DNA of 12,226 nt, from the NCBI GenBank assembly GCA_903873355.1, contig CAIQOG010000499.1, forward strand, positions 1 to 12,226. Reading direction: 5' to 3'. This document shows, piece by piece, positions 1 to 6,718 of this stretch (position 1 is the first letter of the stretch; each line of letters opens with the position of its first letter). The translations under genes were made by a program, and so were the position numbers. The notes under the pieces are model-generated. The model saw nothing but the letters and a program-made list of their open reading frames with translations, did no database searches and was not told where the DNA came from. Source of the stretch: an uncultured Bacteroidales bacterium (GTDB lineage: Bacteria; Bacteroidota; Bacteroidia; Bacteroidales; Paludibacteraceae).

Positions 1-7
1 GTTTGAC

Positions 8-142
8 CTACTCCTTGAATTTAATATCATCAATAACACGTTTTATTTCAGCGGCATCATTTTTATAATAAACCATTAATGAATTTAGGTTATTGCCAGT
101 CATTGTAGAAAGATGGACAATAATAACCCCTTTACTAATCAT
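8..142 (-). CDS. Possible small hypothetical protein or gene remnant (44 aa)
   Basis: An open frame on the minus strand runs from an ATG at 142-140 to a TAG at 10-8. It encodes about 44 residues starting MISKGVIIVHLSTMTGN and ending IKRVIDDIKFKE. The frame stays open upstream to 187 without another ATG, GTG or TTG, then meets TGA at 190-188. The composition (beta-like VIIVHLS, then an acidic/basic amphipathic C-terminal helix) looks more like real protein than random AT-rich sequence. I do not recognise a family. There is no clear Shine-Dalgarno sequence, which is common in Bacteroidota. It could be a small gene, or the surviving 3' end of a decayed gene whose 5' part lay between 190 and 300. 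It is divergent from the promoter at 349-380. Confidence 0.27.
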   Translation of the reverse strand: MISKGVIIVHLSTMTGNNLNSLMVYYKNDAAEIKRVIDDIKFKE

Positions 143-287
143 AAGATTATTAAAACTGTTGACTATTGTTGAGATTACACTCCGCTGTCAAAACTTATTT
201 TTCTTTCAAAATGACTTTTGTTGCTTCAATACATGTTTTTGTTATCAACAACTTTGTCTTAAGTGTATTGAAAATCAATTAATTATC

Positions 288-335
288 CTGTTCATAAATC
301 TGTTCATAACTCTGTTCATAAGTTGTTCGCAAAAA
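288..335 (+). repeat. Three tandem 12-bp repeats (CTGTTCATAANT) just upstream of a promoter
   Basis: CTGTTCATAAAT (288-299), CTGTTCATAACT (300-311) and CTGTTCATAAGT (312-323) follow each other at an exact 12-bp period. A decayed fourth unit starts TGTTCGCAA (324-332). The array ends about 25 bp before the -33 element of the promoter at 349-380, which suits an activator or repressor binding array. The core read on the minus strand, TTATGAACA, differs at one place from the DnaA-box consensus TTATNCACA, and a similar TTATCAACA lies at 242-250. DnaA binding is therefore an alternative reading. Confidence 0.75.
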
Positions 336-348
336 CGGGCAAAAAAAC

Positions 349-380
349 TTGCAAATCGTATATTCATTGCTGTATATTTG
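349..380 (+). promoter_or_regulatory. Bacteroidota-type promoter (TTG-N21-TATATTTG) of the candidate ncRNA
   Basis: TTG at 349-351 and TATATTTG at 373-380 are separated by 21 bp. TATATTTG fits the Bacteroidota -7 consensus TAnnTTTG exactly, and the spacing is close to the usual 19-21. Transcription would start near 386. No gene start lies close downstream on this strand: the only ATG-led frame (385-420) has 11 codons. Confidence 0.6.
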
Positions 381-422
381 CACCATGAGTTTCGACTCAA
401 AACATGAAATTAAATGTTGAAA

Positions 423-434
423 CGTTCTTTGAAA
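423..434 (+). promoter_or_regulatory. boxA-like antitermination motif (CGTTCTTTGAAA)
   Basis: CGTTCTTTGAAA matches the E. coli rRNA boxA TGCTCTTTAACA at 8 of 12 positions and resembles the GTTCTTTGA motif I recall from Bacteroidota rRNA leaders. It sits about 37 nt after the predicted transcription start, as in rRNA leaders. BoxA with Nus factors protects long untranslated transcripts from Rho, so its presence fits a long non-coding transcript. A 12-nt motif could also arise by chance. Confidence 0.4.
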
Positions 435-608
435 TACTGATACATCAAAAAAAGTCAATAGTTAGATATTGAACCCAGGTTCAGCGGTGCTAATCTATTT
501 ATGTGAAGAACGAACTGACTGTTAAGACAAGTTATCTCCGTTATTGTTTACGCAAGTGGGCAATGAGATGAATAACAATGCTAACGGTTTTACGGTCTCT
601 TGCAAAAA

Positions 609-719
609 ATAGAATTCCCATTGGATTAGACTCTATAAATATAATTATGGTGCGTTTGAATAAAACGTAACCCTGTCTCTCAGACAGGAAAGCCGGGTAG
701 TCGGGAAAGGGAATTCTAT
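609..719 (+). other. Multibranched RNA domain closed by an 11-bp helix
   Basis: Positions 609-619 (ATAGAATTCCC) are perfectly complementary to 709-719 (GGGAATTCTAT). Enclosed are TGCGTTT (651-657) pairing with AAACGTA (663-669, one G-U pair) around a GAATA loop, and CCTGTCT (672-678) pairing with AGACAGG (682-688) around a CTC loop. A further perfect hairpin, 722-727/732-737, follows at once. Nested helices inside a long-range helix are expected of a folded RNA and are not explained by a terminator. The fold is inferred by eye. Confidence 0.5.
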
Positions 720-1290
720 AAAAGTAATTCATTACTTATATTCATTTCCGGTCACAAAAGTAAAAACAGCAATGTTTTGAACCAGTAACTAAAAGTTCCG
801 GGCGAGCAGTACAAAAAAATTAAAAGTCGCGGTAATTCAATATTTAATAATTTAAATGAGTTTATAATTGAACGAATTTTATTTTTTGGTAAAAATACCA
901 ACAGAGTAAAACAGTCGAGAGTAAATGAGCTGTATAGGTGTAATCTAAATAGCAATATTAAGGTTAAATCGGAAAGATGAAGCTAACGAAATTAGCTGGT
1001 CTGAATGCCAAAAATTGAAACCGTAACACAGGAAGAATTGAAATCTCTTTAATAGGGGTCGAATGTTTGACCAACGTGATATGGACAAATTGCCGGTGAG
1101 CGTCAGCGAATGGATTACCATTCACCGTCGCAAAGCCGTAAAAAGCAAAAGACATTACGATTTTCTGGGTGATTCAAAATAAATGAAGGTTCTGCAAAGA
1201 CACACTCATTATCAGAATTAAAGACTATGCGAATAGCTGAAAGCCCGAAACTTCGGAAATAAATGATTTCGTCAACATATTATCCAACGG

Positions 1291-1346
1291 TATTTTCATT
1301 GGTCAAACAATGAAAATATATATACAGAGTTTCAATTCTATTGACC
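1291..1346 (+). other. Perfect 11-bp hairpin with a possible loop pseudoknot
   Basis: TATTTTCATTG (1291-1301) pairs perfectly with CAATGAAAATA (1308-1318); a flanking G-U pair can extend the stem. The loop is GTCAAA (1302-1307). Its GTCAA is complementary to TTGAC at 1341-1345, which would form an H-type pseudoknot 22 nt downstream. No T-run follows, so this is not a terminator. A competing local hairpin (CAAT 1333-1336 with ATTG 1340-1343) is possible. Confidence 0.5.
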
Positions 1347-1753
1347 GATGATTTGAGTGCTTAGATTGCAAGTGAATTAGCTGTAAATCCGTTAAAAGAT
1401 GAAGGAGTGAAACACAAACCTTGCACCAACAGGATTAAAAAACAAACGAGCGATTGTTTGAAAATAAACCTGATACAATCCGGATATTGTTAACAAGCAG
1501 TTTTGTAAAAAACGGCATACAACAAGCCTGATTTAGTAAAGTGAAAAACCAATCAAGTCAGATAAGGCTGAAATACGCTATCCGGTAAAGGATCGAAAAG
1601 AAAGACTTGTAAAACAGTCCGGAAAATTAATCCGTAGCGGAAAGACAAAGCAGCAGTAAGCAAGGTAAAACCCAGCATATTAAAACTTATCCAAATCAAA
1701 CTCATGGTGGTTAAATCAGTATTCAAAGATATCAACATAAATTTTATGTTCAA

Positions 1754-1791
1754 AAGAGGGTGCCCCTAAAAGGCACCCTCTTACTGTTTTT
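1754..1791. terminator. Strong intrinsic terminator, probably bidirectional
   Basis: AAGAGGGTGCC (1754-1764) pairs perfectly with GGCACCCTCTT (1772-1782) around a 7-nt loop. On the plus strand it is followed by ACTG and five T (1787-1791), which would end the candidate ncRNA. On the minus strand the stem is followed by TTGAAC; with the two closing T of the stem this gives TTTT, so it can also end the FabH-like gene, whose stop codon lies 70 bp before it. A second hairpin (1734-1750) stacks just to the left. Confidence 0.85.
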
Positions 1792-1851
1792 ATTGGGTTT
1801 GACAAAGTATTAAAAATTTAAATATAAACCTGAATGGCAAATATCTGATTG

Positions 1852-2937
1852 CTATACCATTTTGTAAACTACAGCGTTTATATTCATTCCTGCACCGACT
1901 GAAGCAAAAATCAATACGTCACCAGCATTTATCTGATGGTTTTCCATATTGTCTTTTATAATCAGGTCGTACAATGTAGGTAGGGTCGCTACAGAGGTGT
2001 TTCCCAAATTATGAACCGTCATTGGCATAATATCTTCAGGCGCATTTTCTATGCCATAAAGACTGTACAGTCGTTTAAGGATTGCATCATCCATCTTGCC
2101 GTTGGCCTGATGAATCAACACCTTTTTCACTTCACCAATTGCATAACCACTTTTATCTAAACAGTTTTTAATGGCTTGAGGAACGGTTTCAAGAGCATAC
2201 TGATACAGCCGGCGACCGTTCATTTTCAGGAAAAGGTCTTTTGAGTTTTCGAAGTCAGGATTATTTGATGGTCCCATGTGAAGCAAGCCGGCATGACTTA
2301 AAGTGTCCGACCGGGTTTTGTGAGCAACGATTCCAATAGGAGTAGTACTTTCACAACCTTCAAGAATCACAGCTCCGGCACCGTCTGCATATAGCATGCA
2401 ATCGCGGTCGTGCGGGTCGCTGATGCGTGACAAAACTTCTGCACCTATGACCAGAATTTTCTTTGCATCGCCCGATTTGATGAAATAATCGGCCTGAATT
2501 ACCGCTTGTAACCAACCCGGGCAGCCAAATGTAATATCATAAGCTACAGTTTCGGGGTTTTTAATCCCCAGTTTCTGTTTAACTTTCGAAGCCATTGCCG
2601 GCACATGATCCGAAGCACGGTTGTTAGCTGTAGTATCACCAAAATTATTAGCCACAATCACATAATCAAGTTCTTCTGCATCAATACCCGAAGCTTTAAT
2701 TGCCTCTTCGGCAGCCAGAAAGGCCATATCTGTAGTTGTCATGTCGTCTGTTATATAGCGCCGTTCTTCAATTGTAGTTATTTCATGGAACTTCTCAGCT
2801 ATTTCCTTACCGGATTTATTGATTTTTAATCCGTTCGTCTCGTAAAACACGTTTGTTACGAATTCTTCATTTTTTACAACCCGAGAAGGAATATAACTTC
2901 CCGTTCCTGTTATCAAACTATATGTCTTTTTTTTCAT
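1852..2937 (-). CDS. FabH-like 3-oxoacyl-ACP synthase III (ketoacyl synthase III family)
   Basis: A thiolase-fold condensing enzyme expected to condense an acyl-CoA starter with malonyl-ACP in the cytoplasm. With the start at 2937 (MKKKTYSLITGTGSYIP) the protein has 361 residues. The catalytic triad is visible: Cys139 in FGCPGW, His276 in IHQANGK and Asn313 in HNLGNTSVAT. GDVLIFASVGAGM near the C-terminus is the usual final glycine-rich segment. An in-frame ATG at 2973 would add 12 residues; I prefer 2937 because the family begins just before the ITGTGSYIP strand. About 30 extra residues (roughly 32-60) follow the first strand, compared with the 317-aa E. coli FabH. It stands alone, divergent from ileS, without acpP, fabF or other lipid genes beside it. 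It may therefore be a second, specialised homologue (for example DarB-like) rather than the housekeeping FabH; that is inference. Confidence 0.85.
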   Translation of the reverse strand: MKKKTYSLITGTGSYIPSRVVKNEEFVTNVFYETNGLKINKSGKEIAEKFHEITTIEERRYITDDMTTTDMAFLAAEEAIKASGIDAEELDYVIVANNFGDTTANNRASDHVPAMASKVKQKLGIKNPETVAYDITFGCPGWLQAVIQADYFIKSGDAKKILVIGAEVLSRISDPHDRDCMLYADGAGAVILEGCESTTPIGIVAHKTRSDTLSHAGLLHMGPSNNPDFENSKDLFLKMNGRRLYQYALETVPQAIKNCLDKSGYAIGEVKKVLIHQANGKMDDAILKRLYSLYGIENAPEDIMPMTVHNLGNTSVATLPTLYDLIIKDNMENHQINAGDVLIFASVGAGMNINAVVYKMV

Positions 2938-2993
2938 TGTACCAATCGTTTTCTGATAATTGTCAACTTTCAATTTCCAACTCTACTGTCTGA

Positions 2994-3001
2994 CAAAGTT
3001 A
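2994..3001 (-). promoter_or_regulatory. Possible -7 element of the FabH-like gene (TAACTTTG)
   Basis: Read on the minus strand the sequence is TAACTTTG, an exact TAnnTTTG match, 56 bp before the preferred ATG. The nearest TTG that could serve as the -33 element is at 3028-3026, a spacing of 24 bp, which is longer than usual. The rest of the 2938-3305 divergent intergenic region holds only the ileS promoter candidate and a 20-bp repeat; I saw no riboswitch or hairpin of note. Confidence 0.3.
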
Positions 3002-3198
3002 GACTTAATTAGTAATATGCAGTAGCAAAATATATTAATTGTTATAAAAGTACATTAATACGATATTCTAACTGATTGATATACAAATATTCACACAGTG
3101 TTATGATTGAACCTGTTTCAGAACATTCCATAAAACTTCCTTGTTTTGAAAAACGCTTTTTGTCGGTGTCGGAAATAACTTATTCCATTTATTTTTTG

Positions 3199-3206
3199 TA
3201 ATTTTG
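3199..3206 (+). promoter_or_regulatory. Possible -7 element of ileS (TAATTTTG)
   Basis: TAATTTTG fits TAnnTTTG exactly, about 100 bp before the ileS ATG. I did not find a TTG at the right distance upstream, so the promoter call rests on the -7 element alone. The leader of about 95 nt carries no T-box or leader peptide that I can see. Confidence 0.35.
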
Positions 3207-3267
3207 CAGCCCTGAAATAGTTATTAGTTAATCAGTTATTGGATTGATTGGGGTTGTTTAAACTCAA

Positions 3268-3303
3268 AATTCGTTCAATTCGTCTCTAATTCGTTCAATT
3301 CGT
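3268..3303 (+). repeat. 20-bp-period direct repeat abutting the ileS start
   Basis: The 16-mer AATTCGTTCAATTCGT occurs at 3268-3283 and again at 3288-3303, separated by CTCT. The second copy ends 2 bp before the ileS ATG. Each copy itself contains two ATTCGT units. It lies where the ribosome binds, so it may affect translation initiation, or it may only be a slipped-strand duplication. Confidence 0.7.
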
Positions 3304-3305
3304 AT

Positions 3306-6300
3306 ATGACTAAATTTAAAGAATATACCGGCTTAAATCTTTCCGACGTAAACAAAGAACAGTTGAAACGTTGGCAGGAACTTGATGTTTTTCATAAAAG
3401 TATTGAAACCCGTGAAGGAAAACCTTCGTTTGTGTTTTATGAAGGTCCGCCTTCGGCCAACGGACTGCCGGGCATTCACCACGTGATGGGGCGTACCATT
3501 AAAGACGTTTTTTGCCGTTATAAAACCATGCAGGGCTTCCAGGTGAAACGTAAAGCCGGTTGGGATACGCATGGACTTCCTGTAGAACTTGGCGTTGAAA
3601 AGGCATTGGGAATTACCAAGGAAGACATAGGTAAAACGATTAGTGTGGATGATTATAATGCTGCCTGTCGTCGTGACGTGCTCAAATATACCAAAGAGTG
3701 GGAAGATTTGACTACCAAAATGGGCTATTGGGTGGATATGAATGATCCCTACATTACCTATGACAATCGTTATATCGAAACGTTGTGGTGGTTGCTCAAA
3801 CAACTTTACAATAAAAACTTATTATACAAAGGCTACACTATTCAGCCTTACTCGCCTGCTGCCGGAACAGGACTTTCTACTCACGAACTTAACCAACCCG
3901 GTTGTTATCGCGATGTGAAAGATACCACCTGTGTGGCACAATTTAAAGTAAAAGGTGAAACTGATACATATTTTCTTGCCTGGACCACAACTCCGTGGAC
4001 TTTACCATCAAATACTGCTTTGTGCGTAGGACCAAACATCGATTATGTAAAGGTAAAATCGCACAATCCATATACCAAAGAAGCTTGTAATCTGATTTTA
4101 GCAGAAAGTCTGTTAGGCTCGGTTATGGGTAAAAACGAATATGAGATTTCAGCAAAATACAAAGGTTCAGAACTTGCTGGAACTGAATACGAGCAACTAA
4201 TTCCGTGGGTAAATCCGGGTGAAGGAGCATTTAAAGTTATCACAGGAGACTTCGTAACTACAGAGGACGGTACAGGTATCGTTCATATTGCACCTACTTT
4301 TGGAGCTGATGATGACCGTGTGGCAAAACAAAACGGAGTTCCACCATTGTTGTTGATTGACAAAGATGGAAACCGCCAGCCGATGGTTGACCGCAGCGGA
4401 AAATTCTTTGAAATTGCTGATTTGAGTGAAGGTTTTGTAAAATCAAATATCAATACCGAACTCTATAAAGATTTTGCCGGGCGTTACGTGAAAAATGCAT
4501 ATGAAATAGCTCCAGAGCCAACTCCAACAGGTGATACTGCCGAGGTGACAACGCTTGATATAGACCTTTGTGTGATGCTGAAACTGCAGGGTCTTGCATT
4601 CAAAATTGAAAAACACATTCACAACTATCCACACTGCTGGCGAACTGATAAGCCGGTATTGTATTATCCCCTGGACAGTTGGTTTATCAAAACCACAGCC
4701 TGCCGTGAAGAGATGATGTCGTTGAACGATACTATCAACTGGAAACCGGTTTCGACCGGAACAGGCCGTTTTGGAAAATGGCTTGAAAACCTGCAGGACT
4801 GGAACCTGAGCCGCAGTCGCTATTGGGGAACTCCACTACCAATATGGCGCAGTGAAGATGGTTTGGAAGAAATTTGCATAGGCTCGGTGGAAGAATTAAT
4901 TTCGGAAATTGAGAAATCAATTGCAACCGGTTTTATGACAGAAAATCCATACAAAAATTTTAAAGTAGGTGAATATACGGCTGATAATTATGCCGTAAAA
5001 AATATTGACTTACACCGTCCGTATGTAGATGGAATTCTATTGGTTTCTGCTTCGGGTAAACCGATGAAACGCGAACTCGATTTGATTGATGTTTGGTTCG
5101 ATTCAGGGGCAATGCCTTATGCACAACTTCATTATCCGTTTGAAAACAAGGAAATGGTGGAGAGTGGTTCGTTCTTCCCTGCCGATTTTATTTCGGAAGG
5201 AGTAGACCAAACCCGCGGTTGGTTCTTTACATTGCACGCTATCAGTACCATGGTTCGTGGTTCGGTGGCGTTTAAAAGCGTTATTTCTAACGGTTTGGTT
5301 CTTGATAAAAACGGCAATAAAATGTCGAAACGCCTGGGTAATGGAGTTGATCCATTTATCGCGATTGAAAAATACGGTTCCGATCCGTTGCGCTGGTATA
5401 TGATGACTAACGCTTCGCCCTGGGACAACCTGAAATTTGATATGGAAGGTGTGGAAGAAGTACGTCGCAAATTCTTTGGTACACTTTATAATACCTATTC
5501 GTTCTTCTCGCTGTATGCCAACGTCGATAAATTCACCTATTCTGAAGCAGAAGTACCCTTGGAAAAACGCCCTGAAATTGATCGTTGGATTATTTCGTTA
5601 CTCAATACACTGGCAAAAGATGTGACTGAGTTTTATGAAACCTATGAACCAACCCGTGCCGGACGTGCCATTTCTGATTTTGTGGGCGAAAACCTGAGTA
5701 ACTGGTACGTGCGCCTCAATCGAAAACGCTACTGGGGTGGTGCATACGACGAAGATAAAATTGCTGCATATCAAACGCTTTATACTTGCCTTGAAACCGT
5801 AGCACGACTGATGGCACCAATCGCACCTTTTTTTGCCGATCAATTATTTCTGGATTTGAATGCTGTGACCGGAAAAGATGCTGCCGAATCTGTTCACTTG
5901 GCCGATTTCCCGACTTATAATGAAGCTTTGATTGATTCTAATTTGGAAGAATGTATGCAGTTGGCGCAACAAACTTCGTCCATGATACTGGCGTTGCGTC
6001 GCAAAGCAGAGAAAAAAGTGCGTCAACCGCTGACTAAAGCAGTAGTACCTGCACCAGATGAAATTACTTTCAAACAGCTGAGTTATATTGCCGAATTGGT
6101 GAAAGCCGAGGTGAACGTAAAAGAAATTGAAGTAATTCCGGCTGATACGGATATGGAAAATCTGGTTAAGAAAATTAAACCGAATTTCAAAACGCTTGGT
6201 AAGAAATATGGTAAGCAAATGAAAGAAATTGCTGAGGCATTTGGCGCTATAACCAGTCATGAAATAAGCGAAATTGAGAGAAAAGGAGAATATATACTTA

Positions 6301-6689
6301 AACTAGCTTCGGGTGATGTGGAAATCACCACCGAGGATGTGGAAATTATTACCGAAGATATGCCAGGCTGGCTGGTTGCTAATGAAGGTAAACTGACCGT
6401 GGCACTTGACATAACTGTTACAGACGAATTGTTGCGTGAAGGTATTGCCCGTGAACTGGTGAACCGTATTCAGAACATTCGTAAATCAAGCGGTTACGAA
6501 ATCACCGACAAAATTGTGATTGAAATCGAAAGTCGTGAAGAAATTGTAGAGGCTGTAAAGGAATATGCAAATTACATTGCCACGCAAACATTAGCTAACT
6601 CAGTTTTGTTGAAAGATAATATAGTCGATGCTACTGAGTTGGATTTTGATGATTATATCGTAAAAGTATTAGTAAAAAAAGATAATTAA
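3306..6689 (+). CDS. ileS: Isoleucyl-tRNA synthetase, type 2, with noncanonical GIHH signature
   Basis: Class I aminoacyl-tRNA synthetase that charges tRNA-Ile and edits misactivated valine in the cytoplasm. It has 1127 residues, longer than type-1 bacterial IleRS (about 940) and in the range of the type-2, eukaryote-like form. Landmarks in order: PPSANGLPGIHHVMGR with the ATP-site signature at 56-59, the CP1 editing-domain motif WTTTPWTLPSN (226-236), DWNLSRSRYWG (498-508), DVWFDSG (595-601), the KMSKR loop (672-676), a helical anticodon-binding domain (about 720-900), and the C-terminal DELLREGIARELVNRIQ region. The signature reads GIHH where most enzymes have HIGH, so the first His of HxGH is Gly and the Gly is His. 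This GxHH variant is known from some type-2 IleRS and has been linked to very high mupirocin resistance. The start agrees with relatives (KEYTGLNLSDVNKE). A separate promoter probably precedes the next gene. Confidence 0.97.
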   Translation: MTKFKEYTGLNLSDVNKEQLKRWQELDVFHKSIETREGKPSFVFYEGPPSANGLPGIHHVMGRTIKDVFCRYKTMQGFQVKRKAGWDTHGLPVELGVEKALGITKEDIGKTISVDDYNAACRRDVLKYTKEWEDLTTKMGYWVDMNDPYITYDNRYIETLWWLLKQLYNKNLLYKGYTIQPYSPAAGTGLSTHELNQPGCYRDVKDTTCVAQFKVKGETDTYFLAWTTTPWTLPSNTALCVGPNIDYVKVKSHNPYTKEACNLILAESLLGSVMGKNEYEISAKYKGSELAGTEYEQLIPWVNPGEGAFKVITGDFVTTEDGTGIVHIAPTFGADDDRVAKQNGVPPLLLIDKDGNRQPMVDRSGKFFEIADLSEGFVKSNINTELYKDFAGRYVKNAYEIAPEPTPTGDTAEVTTLDIDLCVMLKLQGLAFKIEKHIHNYPHCWRTDKPVLYYPLDSWFIKTTACREEMMSLNDTINWKPVSTGTGRFGKWLENLQDWNLSRSRYWGTPLPIWRSEDGLEEICIGSVEELISEIEKSIATGFMTENPYKNFKVGEYTADNYAVKNIDLHRPYVDGILLVSASGKPMKRELDLIDVWFDSGAMPYAQLHYPFENKEMVESGSFFPADFISEGVDQTRGWFFTLHAISTMVRGSVAFKSVISNGLVLDKNGNKMSKRLGNGVDPFIAIEKYGSDPLRWYMMTNASPWDNLKFDMEGVEEVRRKFFGTLYNTYSFFSLYANVDKFTYSEAEVPLEKRPEIDRWIISLLNTLAKDVTEFYETYEPTRAGRAISDFVGENLSNWYVRLNRKRYWGGAYDEDKIAAYQTLYTCLETVARLMAPIAPFFADQLFLDLNAVTGKDAAESVHLADFPTYNEALIDSNLEECMQLAQQTSSMILALRRKAEKKVRQPLTKAVVPAPDEITFKQLSYIAELVKAEVNVKEIEVIPADTDMENLVKKIKPNFKTLGKKYGKQMKEIAEAFGAITSHEISEIERKGEYILKLASGDVEITTEDVEIITEDMPGWLVANEGKLTVALDITVTDELLREGIARELVNRIQNIRKSSGYEITDKIVIEIESREEIVEAVKEYANYIATQTLANSVLLKDNIVDATELDFDDYIVKVLVKKDN

Positions 6690-6718
6690 GAATTGTTTAA
6701 AATTTAATATCAAAATAA

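Larger units (their letters stand above)
386..1793 (+). ncRNA. Candidate large structured non-coding RNA, about 1.4 kb, unidentified
   Basis: The stretch is bounded by a good promoter on the left and a strong hairpin terminator on the right, and it contains no protein gene I can support: all plus-strand frames are closed repeatedly. The plus strand is A-rich, especially after 900. It contains many perfect hairpins, including TGAGT-TTCG-ACTCA (386-399, UUCG loop), 538-548/574-587 with a 3-nt bulge, a multibranched domain at 609-719, AAGTAA-TTCA-TTACTT (722-737), TTGGTA-AAAA-TACCAA (886-901), AGCTAA-CGAAA-TTAGCT (981-997), GAATGG-ATTA-CCATTC (1108-1123), an 11-bp stem at 1291-1318, 1576-1585 paired with 1619-1623 and 1635-1639, and AACATAA-ATT-TTATGTT (1734-1750). 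A boxA-like motif sits about 37 nt from the predicted start. I checked for 16S/23S, tmRNA, RNase P, SRP, tRNA and group II intron signatures and saw none. A decayed protein-coding region is the main alternative. The ends are inferred. Confidence 0.42.

Noticed and set aside
93..407. A 104-codon plus-strand frame across the left edge
   Set aside because: It runs through the 12-bp repeats and the promoter, has a low-complexity Leu/Ile/Phe/Cys-rich translation, and resembles no protein. The minus-strand frame is more protein-like.
640..720. Group II intron 5' end (GTGCG at 650-654)
   Set aside because: The GTGCG is part of a simple hairpin, and there is no domain V motif or reverse transcriptase anywhere downstream.
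386..760. tmRNA, RNase P RNA, SRP RNA, or 5' end of 16S rRNA
   Set aside because: None of the conserved signatures is present: no GAGGAAAGTCC, no GGAAGG-type SRP loop, no AGAGTTTGATC and no tmRNA tag or acceptor end.
755..762. Minus-strand -7 match TACTTTTG
   Set aside because: No TTG occurs at 19-21 bp upstream on the minus strand, and no credible gene follows.
541..1155. Three minus-strand frames of 63-67 codons (541-732, 752-955, 964-1155)
   Set aside because: They are short, T-rich antisense readings of an A-rich strand, contain the complementary arms of the RNA hairpins, and show no family resemblance or consistent spacing.
1081..1173. A possible decayed protein frame (MDKLPVSVSEWITIHRRK) on the plus strand
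   Set aside because: It is about 31 codons long, has a hairpin inside (1108-1123), no homologue I recognise and no continuation in other frames.
3333..3803. Long minus-strand frame inside ileS (and others antisense to ileS and metF)
   Set aside because: These are antisense shadows of well-supported genes.
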